This document shows positions 28,344 to 37,435 of a stretch of 64,000 bases of DNA, piece by piece. The notes beneath the pieces were generated by a model that was given only the letters and a program-made list of their open reading frames with translations, was not told where the DNA came from and did no database searches. Each line of letters starts with the position of its first letter. Positions within the stretch are counted from its first letter, which is position 1. The stretch lies in NCBI GenBank assembly GCA_945957385.1, contig CAMFKP010000006.1, positions 1-64,000 of the forward strand. Reading direction: 5' to 3'. The stretch comes from an uncultured Aeromonadaceae bacterium. GTDB taxonomy: Bacteria; Pseudomonadota; Gammaproteobacteria; Enterobacterales; Aeromonadaceae. A program made the translations under genes and the position numbers.

Positions 28344-31300
28344 TTAACGGAATTCGCCAGCCTCGATGATGGTACGCAGTGCATTTTTGCTCTGCAGCAT
28401 CGGGAAGGTCAGACTGGTATCCGGCGTGGCAAATTGCAACGTCCCCAGCGTGCTGCGGTAATTGGCGCGCACCGTGGTCACGGTGGCGGCCTCGCCGTTG
28501 ATCGTGACACTGTTATGGCTGCGATCCTGCACAATCACCAGAGCAGTTCCGGCCGTAAGCGGATGATGGAAACCGATCTTGCTGCTGTCGCTGGCCGTCA
28601 GCTCCATGACCAGATCCAGCGTCTTGTCGAGCCCCTCCGCCTGCAGCGTATAGGTATCCACTTGCCCCGAACGGTTGAAGTTCACCTTCAGTTTGGCGGC
28701 AGAACCAAACGGCAATACCGCATCGAACTGGCTCCAGCTGTCCGGAATGGACGGCGTCAAGTTGACGATGCCACGCAGCAAGTTCGGCCGGAAGCCAACA
28801 TAGTCCTGATAGCCGTTACGATTGTACTCGGCGACGGACCAGGCCTGGGTGAAGGTGCCACCACCGGTCGTCACCTTGCCATCCTTATCCGGAAACGCAT
28901 CCAGAACCTCACTCATGGTGCCACGGTAGCCGAGGTTGAGGATCTGATCGCCCAGATTGCTGCTCAGCTGATACGCCAGATTGTTTTCGCCAAACCGCGT
29001 CAGGCTGGTGACGGTGAAACCGGCATTCCATCCCCAGATGGTCCCGTTGTGATAGGCCGCATCCTTGGCATACTCGCTACGCCCATCATGGTAGGGATGG
29101 AAATACTCATGGTGCTGGGACAACGAGGTGATCCCCCACGGGAACAGCAGCTCGGAGACCGCATTGTGCGTCACACGGGCACCGATGCCATCGTCGAGCA
29201 GATCGCCATCCAACGGCACACTGATGGCCATCAGCTGGTTCGGCCGTACCTTGGTATCGGCAGAACCATCGCTACGCAGACGATCGGCCATCAGGTTAGC
29301 CTGGCTATCCCAGAATTTGGCGACAAAGGCCGTCCGCGCCTTCTGCTGCAACGTGCGCCAGCGGGCTGCGTCCTCGGTCGCCCCGGTCAGATCGGCCAAA
29401 TCGGCCGCGACCTGCAACGAGTTGATCCACAACGCCTGAATATCCACGGCGCGACTGCCGCGAGCCGACCATGGCAACTTGCCATCGATCCGCGCATCCA
29501 TCCAGGTGTCCGCATCATCGTGAGTCAGCAAACCATCGGCATCCACATAGTGCGCCAGCGCCCCTTCCAGATAGGTTTTCACCGTCGGGTAGATGCTGGT
29601 GGCATAAGCCGTATCGCCGGTGTAGCGCAGGTATTCACCGATCTCGCGCACCATCCAGGGGGTACCGTCCGTGGTGTTGTAGATGATGTTATCCAGGCTG
29701 GTGACCCGATTCGGTACCCGACCGTAATCGCTACTGCTGCTGGTGGTGTTTTGCAATTTGGCAAAGTTGTCGATGATGGCCTTAGCCTTGGCAAAATCGC
29801 CGTTGACCAGGGTGATACCCGGCAGCGAGATAAAAGTATCCCGTCCCCAGTTATCCTTGAACCAGGACAGGCCGGCCCAGATACCATCCCCAAACTCTGT
29901 AGTCACCAATTGATAACCGGCCAGCTTGGCCCACAGCAGCGCACGGTTGTAGTGGGTATCACTGGTCCACAGGAAACTGTTGGTCAGACGGTCATACACC
30001 AGCTGTTGATGTAACAGACGCGCATTGCTCGCCACCAGATCGGTGGCCGCACCCGCGGCCTCATCGACGGTGAACCCGAAGGCGACATAGACGGTCAGGT
30101 CATTGACTGCTCCCTGACTGGTCAACAACGGTTTGACGTTGGCGCCATCAAGCTGCACCAGGCTGCCCAACTGCGGCATGCTGGCCAGCGTGGCCTCCTT
30201 GAAGGTCACAGGTTGATCGGCGGCGATGGCGACATAGGCCGGGGTATCGGCACTGCGCAGGCTTTCCGCCAGCGCATAGACCACCACGCCCTGTTCGCTG
30301 CGCTCGACCGTGCTGCCTTTGAGTTTCAGGTTCAGTTGCGGCACTATGCCGAGCTTGGCCGCCTTGCTGCTATGCACATGCAGCGCCACGGCGCGATGAC
30401 CGGCCAGCAGGCTCAGATCATCGCTGCTGCCGTTGGCATACTCGGTTTGACTGCCGTAAGGCTGGATCAGGCTACGGGTGGCGGCGGTCCGATCGTTGAT
30501 GCTCTCGTCCACCAGCGACGCAAAGGTCCCCAGCAACCAGCCACTCTTCAAATGGTACTTGCCGCCCCCGGAGAAGACGCCGGTGCGACCGTCATAGTAC
30601 CCATCCAGATTGTCTCCAAACACATAGTCCATCGGCTGGCTATCACTGATCGCCATGCTGTTGAACAGCGTTTCCGGTTCGGGTATCACACCGCCGCGCC
30701 CACTCAAACTGACCGCAGCCGGTGTAGCGGCATTCAGCGTCAGGTCGAGCAGGGGACGATCCGGAATGACGTCGCTATTGTCGCCACCCTGGGTCACGGT
30801 TAGCGGATGGCCCTGCGTCGTGTCTTCCGGCACCACAAACGTAAAGGTGTACAGGCCGGCGGTCCCGATCGTCAGCTGCAGGTTGTTGCCCATACCGGTA
30901 TAGGACTTCAGCGCTAACGCCTTGCCCAATTCAACGGCGGTCAGGCCGCTGCTGCTACCGGTAAACGCAAATGGCTCGGACCAATTGGCATCGCCCAGCT
31001 TGAACTCATGGGTGCCCACACTCAGGTTCAATACGGCGGTATAGGTCCTGTGGCCCTGATACATCAGTTGATCCGAGGTACCCCAGCCGTTGAAGCTGCC
31101 CCGCACATACAGATTGGTGTCATACGGCGGCGCATCGTAGGTGACCGTCAGCGAGTGCGGGTCAGTCAGCTTGTCCGGCACGGTAAACGAGAAATGGTAA
31201 TAACCCGCCTGGCTGACTACCAGTCGCATGTCATTGCCCATGCCCGAGGCTTGTACCAACGGCTGCGGACTATCCAGCGTCACGGTTGTGGCATTGCTGC

Positions 31301-31592
31301 TGTCGCCGGAGAAGGTCTTGTCGGCACTCCAGTCCGCATCCGAAATCTTGAAGGTGTAACTGTCGGCCGCCAGATAGGTACTGACCTCATAACGCCGTTT
31401 GCCCTGATAGACCAGGACGGCACTGGTATCCCAATTATTGAAGCTGCCGCGCAGATAAAGCGGCGCATCATAGGGGGCCGTATCGGTGGGCGTGGGCACC
31501 ACCGTATCTTTACTATCCGAGCCGCAGCCCCCTAACAAGGCCGTGCAGGCCAGCAGAGGTATCCACGCCCTGAGCCATTTCATTCCCAACAT
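28344..31592 (-). CDS. Secreted lipoprotein with tandem carbohydrate-binding-like modules and glycogen-debranching (amylo-alpha-1,6-glucosidase-like) domain
   Basis: Lipobox LLGGC; two LYLRGSFNxW modules; DGIWAGLSWFKDNWGRDTFISLPGITLVNGDF...NGTIWGWNAGF. Confidence 0.85.
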   Translation of the reverse strand: MLGMKWLRAWIPLLACTALLGGCGSDSKDTVVPTPTDTAPYDAPLYLRGSFNNWDTSAVLVYQGKRRYEVSTYLAADSYTFKISDADWSADKTFSGDSSNATTVTLDSPQPLVQASGMGNDMRLVVSQAGYYHFSFTVPDKLTDPHSLTVTYDAPPYDTNLYVRGSFNGWGTSDQLMYQGHRTYTAVLNLSVGTHEFKLGDANWSEPFAFTGSSSGLTAVELGKALALKSYTGMGNNLQLTIGTAGLYTFTFVVPEDTTQGHPLTVTQGGDNSDVIPDRPLLDLTLNAATPAAVSLSGRGGVIPEPETLFNSMAISDSQPMDYVFGDNLDGYYDGRTGVFSGGGKYHLKSGWLLGTFASLVDESINDRTAATRSLIQPYGSQTEYANGSSDDLSLLAGHRAVALHVHSSKAAKLGIVPQLNLKLKGSTVERSEQGVVVYALAESLRSADTPAYVAIAADQPVTFKEATLASMPQLGSLVQLDGANVKPLLTSQGAVNDLTVYVAFGFTVDEAAGAATDLVASNARLLHQQLVYDRLTNSFLWTSDTHYNRALLWAKLAGYQLVTTEFGDGIWAGLSWFKDNWGRDTFISLPGITLVNGDFAKAKAIIDNFAKLQNTTSSSSDYGRVPNRVTSLDNIIYNTTDGTPWMVREIGEYLRYTGDTAYATSIYPTVKTYLEGALAHYVDADGLLTHDDADTWMDARIDGKLPWSARGSRAVDIQALWINSLQVAADLADLTGATEDAARWRTLQQKARTAFVAKFWDSQANLMADRLRSDGSADTKVRPNQLMAISVPLDGDLLDDGIGARVTHNAVSELLFPWGITSLSQHHEYFHPYHDGRSEYAKDAAYHNGTIWGWNAGFTVTSLTRFGENNLAYQLSSNLGDQILNLGYRGTMSEVLDAFPDKDGKVTTGGGTFTQAWSVAEYNRNGYQDYVGFRPNLLRGIVNLTPSIPDSWSQFDAVLPFGSAAKLKVNFNRSGQVDTYTLQAEGLDKTLDLVMELTASDSSKIGFHHPLTAGTALVIVQDRSHNSVTINGEAATVTTVRANYRSTLGTLQFATPDTSLTFPMLQSKNALRTIIEAGEFR

Positions 31593-31644
31593 GGTGAGTC
31601 GTCCCTCAGATAAAAGTGTGTTGATTGCTCCTGCCTGATCCAAC

Positions 31645-31666
31645 GCGGCCACCTCCTTGTGGCCGC
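31645..31666. other. Intergenic hairpin between the two glycosidase genes
   Basis: GCGGCCAC-N6-GTGGCCGC, perfect 8-bp stem. Confidence 0.6.
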
Positions 31667-31684
31667 TTGTTGCATGGCAACCCG

Positions 31685-34600
31685 CTATCGCACCGCGGGG
31701 TCCGGTGCCAGCGGCAATAGCCGCAGCGCAGCGATATCGGCGCTGTTCATCGCACCACTGCTACCGCCATTGCCACCGAACGTGGCGTTATGCGCCAGAT
31801 AGCTCATGTTGAGGAAATCCGACAACACGACCTGGTAGCGGCCCGGCTGCAGCGTGACCGTCAACGGCGTGGAGTAGACCCAGGGTCGCTTGCCCTCTAC
31901 CGAGCGCGCATGGGGCATCTGCACTATGCCACTGGCCACCAACTGGCCATTGGCATCGGTCACGCGCATCCACTTGACGCCGTTTGTCAGCCCAAGATTG
32001 ATGGCGTTGGCCGCGTTGTGATACTGCAGCGACAGGGCGAAGCGACCGGCAGAACTCACGGTAAGATCGCTGAACTGCAGACGGTCCTGCGGCGCCCCCC
32101 AGTTATCGAGGAAGGGGGCATCCTGGGTGTCACTGGCCGGCGTCACCGTCAGGTTGCTGCTGACCCGGGCATCGGTGACCGGGATCACCTGCTGTGCCGC
32201 GCTATAACAGACCGGCTGGCTGTGATGGGAGCGGTTGCCACTGGCGGTGTAGACCGCCTCGGCGGCATAACAGGCGCCGGCCGTGACCGGATTCGGATCC
32301 AGCCAGTTGCCCAATGCCACGCCGGAGGCCAACAGTTGACCATCGCGATACAGGTTGTAGCTCACCGGTTGGCTATTGCGACTGTCGCTGAGCGCAACCT
32401 GCAGTTGCCCGCCCTGGAGCGTCACGCTATCAATCACCGGCTCACGCGGAGCAAACACCGCCGCATCTTCGGTGGCGGTCGGCTGCAGATCGCTCAAGCG
32501 GTGTATGCCGGACGCCACTGTCTGGGCATTGTCCAGGGTCACGACCAGGGTGTTGCTGTCCGCCAGCTCGCTCCACAGCAGATCCGGCCCATGTTCAACG
32601 CCGTTGAGCGTCAGCCCGGTGATCTGATAGGCACCGCTCTCGGCGGCGACGGCCGGCAGGTTCAGCGTGACATCCATGCGCTTGCCACGCAGCTGCAGAT
32701 CTTGCAGCGTGACGCTGTTCTGGCTGGCAAACCAGCGGCTGTGCATCGCCGCCGTCAGGTACGGCGCGACATGCACCCCTTGTTCATTCGGTTGCAGACC
32801 AAACAGCGAATTAACCACGGCCCCGATGTAGCCGCCCACCGACCACAGCTGGCGTTGTGAGTTGATCGCCGGTCCGGCCAGCTCCGGATGGGTGAAGTCC
32901 ACCAGGTTCGGCTTGCCGGTGATCCACTCCAGGTTCTCCATGTTGGACAGGTTCAACGCCGCGCCTTGCATCAAGCTGTCAAACCCGGCGGTGAACACCT
33001 CGGCATTCTTGACCTGTGCCGCGGCACGAATGCCATACGCGGTGACAAACGGCCAGACCGCCCGGTTGTGGTAGATCGCCATGTCCGGCTGTTGCGGGAA
33101 GATCACCGGCGCGCCCATGGGGCCGTGCGGATACTTGGCAACGATCGAGGCGGCCTCGCTGTCACTGGCGATGCCGGAGAGGATCACCAGCGACTCACCC
33201 AACCAGTCATACTTGTAGAGTGCGGCATCATCGTAAGCCCCCGCCGTCATGCTGCTGTACAGCCCGGTATCCGCCTGCCAGAAACGCTGTTTGATCGCGG
33301 TTTTCAGCGCGCTGGCCCAACCGCTATAGCGCTCGGCGCGCTGGCTATCGCCCGCGGCGTTAGCCAGTTCGGTTGCCTCGGTCAGCGCCAGATAGTGCAC
33401 CACGTTGGTTGATAGCGACTTGCTGCTGGCCAAGGCGGCAATGTCCTTGACGATCCAGCTGGCATAACTCTGATCGCGCCAGTCGAGGAACGACTGTTCA
33501 CCGCGATATAACCCATCGACGCTGTCATAGGCAGCCAGACGATCGTTCTCCAGCGTGTTGCTCAACGCCTCGAGCGCCACGTTGGCGAATTCGGCCCGCT
33601 CGCTATCCGACGGCAGGGTCGCCAGCACGGCGCCGGCCCCCAGCGCCCAGGTCACACGGTCGGTACTGGCCGGCCAGCTGCCACCGGTGCCGGTATCCTG
33701 CACGATTTGCCGCGCCGCGCCGAGATCGCCACTGCCGGCAGGTGCCGCCATGCCATCACGGTACCCGGATACCTTGAACAACAAGGAGTTACGAGCCCGT
33801 TGCGGATCCAGCAACGCCAACCCCAGGTGGGTGGCGTAAGAGAGGTCGCGGGTCCACACATAGGGCCACTTGGCGCCGGTCTGGAAACAGTCACAGGCGG
33901 TCGGCTTGCCACCGTTATAGTTGTCATCCGATATCTGGCTGACACTGTCATCCCGCGCTTCCTGTACCGCGAGCGCAAACAGCGCATCGAAGGCAATGCT
34001 GCCGGAGCGTACCCGCGGGGCGCCCGCCTGCTCGGTGACAGTCACATAACTGTTGCCCGGATCGCGTAAATCCTGGGTCGATGATTGGGCATAACTGCGC
34101 AGCGGATCGGCCAGTTTGGCCACGGAGAAAATCGCCTGCTCCTGCTTGCCGCCGGTGACGGCGTAGCTGAGGGTCTGAGTGGCCTCGTGGCCGGCATGGG
34201 GATCCACCGTCACGCCATCACCTCCGGTTGTCTTGCTGATTTTCATGACCGGATGGCTCGGATCGGCCGAGGCGTCCAGCGTGATGCGATAGAAGCCGCT
34301 CTCGGTGATCTGCAGCGCCGCATTGGCGCCATTGTCGCCGGTCACCAGCGGGTAGGCGGTATCCAGCTCGGCGGTGGTCACGCTATCCAGGTTAATGGTA
34401 AAGGCGTGGTCCCAGCCGGCATTGGCAATCTTGAACTCCTGCCGGCCCGGCGTGAACTGGGTGGTCAACGCATAGATACCATCCCCCTGATAGGTCAGCG
34501 GATAGGAGGTGCCCCAGCCATTGAAGCCCCCCCGCAGATAGAGGTCATAGCTCAGCGGCGGCACATCCTGGCTGAACGACAGCACCGGGTGCGCCGGATC

Positions 34601-35026
34601 ATCGACATTCAACTCGAAGTCGTATCGGCCGGCATTCTCGATCGCCAGAATCATATTCGCCCCTCCGTCTCCCGTGGTCAGCGTGGCCGGCGTGCCCGGC
34701 TGGATACGGGTCTCTTTTTCCAGATCGGCGGTGAAGGTGGTGGCCAGAGACCAGTCGCTGTCGGCCACCTTGAAGGCCGACAGGCTCTGTTTGAACAGCA
34801 CATTGTCGAGATGGTAGCGGCCGGAACGAAACGTGAACTTGTAGGCATCCTGTGCCGACCAGCTGCTGAATTCGCCCTTGAGATAGAGATCGGCGGTGTA
34901 GGGGGCCTTGGGATCCGTTGGTTTCCCCGGGTCAACCGGTGACGATGACCCGGAGTCATTACACCCGGCCAACGCCATTCCGGCCAGACACAACGGCACT
35001 ACGGTAAATGGCAAACGATGAGACAT
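31685..35026 (-). CDS. Secreted lipoprotein six-hairpin glycosidase-like enzyme with tandem N-terminal carbohydrate-binding-like modules
   Basis: Lipobox LAGC; LYLKGEFSSW and LYLRGGFNGW modules; AKWPYVWTRDLSYATHLGLALLDPQRARNSLLFKV. Confidence 0.8.
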   Translation of the reverse strand: MSHRLPFTVVPLCLAGMALAGCNDSGSSSPVDPGKPTDPKAPYTADLYLKGEFSSWSAQDAYKFTFRSGRYHLDNVLFKQSLSAFKVADSDWSLATTFTADLEKETRIQPGTPATLTTGDGGANMILAIENAGRYDFELNVDDPAHPVLSFSQDVPPLSYDLYLRGGFNGWGTSYPLTYQGDGIYALTTQFTPGRQEFKIANAGWDHAFTINLDSVTTAELDTAYPLVTGDNGANAALQITESGFYRITLDASADPSHPVMKISKTTGGDGVTVDPHAGHEATQTLSYAVTGGKQEQAIFSVAKLADPLRSYAQSSTQDLRDPGNSYVTVTEQAGAPRVRSGSIAFDALFALAVQEARDDSVSQISDDNYNGGKPTACDCFQTGAKWPYVWTRDLSYATHLGLALLDPQRARNSLLFKVSGYRDGMAAPAGSGDLGAARQIVQDTGTGGSWPASTDRVTWALGAGAVLATLPSDSERAEFANVALEALSNTLENDRLAAYDSVDGLYRGEQSFLDWRDQSYASWIVKDIAALASSKSLSTNVVHYLALTEATELANAAGDSQRAERYSGWASALKTAIKQRFWQADTGLYSSMTAGAYDDAALYKYDWLGESLVILSGIASDSEAASIVAKYPHGPMGAPVIFPQQPDMAIYHNRAVWPFVTAYGIRAAAQVKNAEVFTAGFDSLMQGAALNLSNMENLEWITGKPNLVDFTHPELAGPAINSQRQLWSVGGYIGAVVNSLFGLQPNEQGVHVAPYLTAAMHSRWFASQNSVTLQDLQLRGKRMDVTLNLPAVAAESGAYQITGLTLNGVEHGPDLLWSELADSNTLVVTLDNAQTVASGIHRLSDLQPTATEDAAVFAPREPVIDSVTLQGGQLQVALSDSRNSQPVSYNLYRDGQLLASGVALGNWLDPNPVTAGACYAAEAVYTASGNRSHHSQPVCYSAAQQVIPVTDARVSSNLTVTPASDTQDAPFLDNWGAPQDRLQFSDLTVSSAGRFALSLQYHNAANAINLGLTNGVKWMRVTDANGQLVASGIVQMPHARSVEGKRPWVYSTPLTVTLQPGRYQVVLSDFLNMSYLAHNATFGGNGGSSGAMNSADIAALRLLPLAPDPAVR

Positions 35027-35411
35027 GAGAGGCTCCTGAAGAGAGGACTGTCGTACCGGCATCCGAGCGTTCAGATGCCACATCAGGAGAGGTTCCGCAC
35101 CAGGGCGCCGGCATCACCGTCAGCCAGCGCAGTGCGGGCGCAGCGGCCTGGGCGCCGGGGAGATCCTCTTGATATGGAGGGTGACTGTATCGAGCGGCCA
35201 CGGGGTTCAATAATGCAATGCACCCGCAACGCCATAGATGGCATCTATAGCTACAGTGGCGATCGTGACCCAGCGCAAAAAAGCCGGTGAATTGGCACTT
35301 TTCCCGATGCTTGGAATTGGGATCTATCCGTCTTTTCAGCAACTTGAGCTGCCTTGGCGCCAATTGGCGAGCTGATTGACACCCGTGCGTGCGGATTCTA
35401 TTGTGCCCGCC

Positions 35412-36377
35412 ATGGAGACCGGCAAGACGCAAGGCTTGGCCATCGTGGATAAATTGCTGCAACAATTTCTGGAAGTCGCCAGCTGCAAGAACCTCAGCCA
35501 GGCGGCGAAACGGCTCTATCTGAGCCAGCCGACACTGACGCACAACATGAAGCGCCTGGAGGCCTCCCTCGGTCTGGAACTGTTTACCCGCTCCGCCAGC
35601 GGCATCACGCTGACCGAAAGCGGTGAACTGTTGCATGAGCAGGCTCGCATCATGCAACGCATCTATGAGCAGACGTTGCACAAGCTGGAATTTATCCGCC
35701 AGCGCAGTGAACGCGGTCTGCGCATCGGTGCCGGTCATGCATGGTGGCACCCCTTGCTGCGGCCGGTGCTGCAACAGTATCGGCAACAGCATGCGGCCGC
35801 ATCGCTGAACGTCGATCTCGGCAACCACCTGCGACTGCTGGATATGTTGCTCAACGGCGATATCGATCTGTTTGTCGGTCACGAGATCCACGGCCTGACC
35901 AGCAAGGCCGGGCTGCTGTTTGTGCCGCTGTTTCTCTCGCACGACGAGGTCTTCGTCCGCGCGGGCCACCCGTTGCTCGGTCGGCCCTGCCATCACAGCG
36001 ACCTGCTCGACTATCCGAGCCTGCTGGTCACGCCGGACGAAAACCGCTACCTGCATCTGGTGGATGATCTGCAGCCCAAGAAGCAGCAGCGCAGCCTGCT
36101 GCAACTGAACGAAAAAATCATCTACACCAGCAACTCCATCATGGTCAGCATCGATCTGATCCGCGACACCAATGCGGTGATGCCCTATCCCCGCGCCATG
36201 GCGCGCTTTTTCTACGAGTTCGGGATTCAACCTGTGACTATGGTGGAGCGCTATAACCAGGGGGTGGTCGGGGTCTATCTGCCACGCGAGACGGCTGACG
36301 ATCCCCATGTCACCCAGCTGCTGACGCTGATCCGCGATCAGGTCAATCACCTGGGGGAACGGATTACCACCTTCTGA
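35412..36377 (+). CDS. LysR-family transcriptional regulator
   Basis: LLQQFLEVASCKNLSQAAKRLYLSQPTLTHNMKRLEASLGLELFTRSASGITLTESG; start could also be TTG at 35376. Confidence 0.9.
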   Translation: METGKTQGLAIVDKLLQQFLEVASCKNLSQAAKRLYLSQPTLTHNMKRLEASLGLELFTRSASGITLTESGELLHEQARIMQRIYEQTLHKLEFIRQRSERGLRIGAGHAWWHPLLRPVLQQYRQQHAAASLNVDLGNHLRLLDMLLNGDIDLFVGHEIHGLTSKAGLLFVPLFLSHDEVFVRAGHPLLGRPCHHSDLLDYPSLLVTPDENRYLHLVDDLQPKKQQRSLLQLNEKIIYTSNSIMVSIDLIRDTNAVMPYPRAMARFFYEFGIQPVTMVERYNQGVVGVYLPRETADDPHVTQLLTLIRDQVNHLGERITTF

Positions 36378-36401
36378 CGCCTCCCGCCCGCTGTGGGGCG
36401 C

Positions 36402-36629
36402 TTAGCGCTGTACCTGGGCTATGGCGTCGAGACGAATGACCAGCGGAGTCTCGACACCGGGACATGACAGCCGCAGCCACTCACTCTTGTCGGCGCGGGT
36501 TTCGACATCCAGGATCCGCCCACGATGGACGGCCTGGTCATGCAGTATCAGTGTCACCTCCTGCCGCTGTAGGCAGGCCAACTCCAGTTGCTCGATCAGC
36601 GCGCAGCCGACCGGTTGATAGACTGTCAT
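36402..36629 (-). CDS. Rof-like (Rho-binding antiterminator) protein
   Basis: 75 aa; YQPVGCALIEQLELACLQRQEVTLIL resembles E. coli Rof (YQPINCDDYDNLELACQHHLMLTLEL); ATGA overlap with upstream gene. Confidence 0.7.
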   Translation of the reverse strand: MTVYQPVGCALIEQLELACLQRQEVTLILHDQAVHRGRILDVETRADKSEWLRLSCPGVETPLVIRLDAIAQVQR

Positions 36630-37435
36630 CTTGTCGCTCCTGAGTGCTGTGATACCGGGGGCGAGTTAAGCAAAAAAACCACTTCGCCGCGGTAGTTGGG
36701 CTGCGCGGCAAACTGGCGCTGCCAGCGCGGATCCCACTCACCATGCTGTACCAGACCAAGGCGAAACGGCAACGTCAATTGCCGCAATGCCGGCAGGTAG
36801 GCCGCATAATTGGCCACGGTGTGACGCCCGCGATAGGTCTGAACCACCAGCTCGTCCACCACGCCATGCAAACCGTTCAGCGTGGCGATGTCGCCATTGG
36901 CGCCCCAGTCGAGCAGCCCAGTGATGCCGAGCTGGCACTCGGCCGGCAGCTGCCGGCGCAGGTGGCGCAAGAAGCGGGCATAGTCGGCCAGGGCCGGCGT
37001 CGCGGCATCGAAATCAATCTGGATTCCGATCACCCGATTGCCCCGCGCCTGCCACGCCGCGCGCTGGCGCAGCAGATCCCGCACCACCTCCGGCGACCAG
37101 TCGAGGGTCGACACCCGGTAACTGAGCCACAGCTCCGGCACCGCCAGTGCCGAGGGCGGAACCCCCTGGGGCTGCAGCCGGCTGCGCCCGGCGTCACGCT
37201 GCACCTGGCCCTGCAACAGATAGAGCCGCTCGGCCTGCGCCAGTGCCGGCTGCGGTCGCACCCCGCCCCACAGCCAGAACGCGCGGTATGCCGCGGCAGC
37301 GACCCGGGTCACCGGCGGCGCCACGCCATCCGGTGCCTGGCTCCAGCGCACCAGGCCCGCCGTCATCAGCGCGACCACCACGACGACGGCCGCCCGCCAA
37401 CGGGTCACCAGTAATACTTCTGCTGCTGGGCCCAC
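36626..37435 (-). CDS. DUF3142-like secreted/membrane-anchored protein
   Basis: AFWLWGGVRPQPALAQAERLYLLQGQV...VIGIQIDFDAATPALADYARFLRHLR. Confidence 0.7.
   Translation of the reverse strand: MGPAAEVLLVTRWRAAVVVVVALMTAGLVRWSQAPDGVAPPVTRVAAAAYRAFWLWGGVRPQPALAQAERLYLLQGQVQRDAGRSRLQPQGVPPSALAVPELWLSYRVSTLDWSPEVVRDLLRQRAAWQARGNRVIGIQIDFDAATPALADYARFLRHLRRQLPAECQLGITGLLDWGANGDIATLNGLHGVVDELVVQTYRGRHTVANYAAYLPALRQLTLPFRLGLVQHGEWDPRWQRQFAAQPNYRGEVVFLLNSPPVSQHSGATR

Noticed and set aside
28434-30014. 526-aa plus-strand ORF
   Set aside because: Antisense to the debranching-like glycosidase; composition is shadow-ORF-like.
34959-36350. 463-aa minus-strand ORF
   Set aside because: Overlaps the LysR gene in antisense and the lipoprotein promoter; no recognisable domain.
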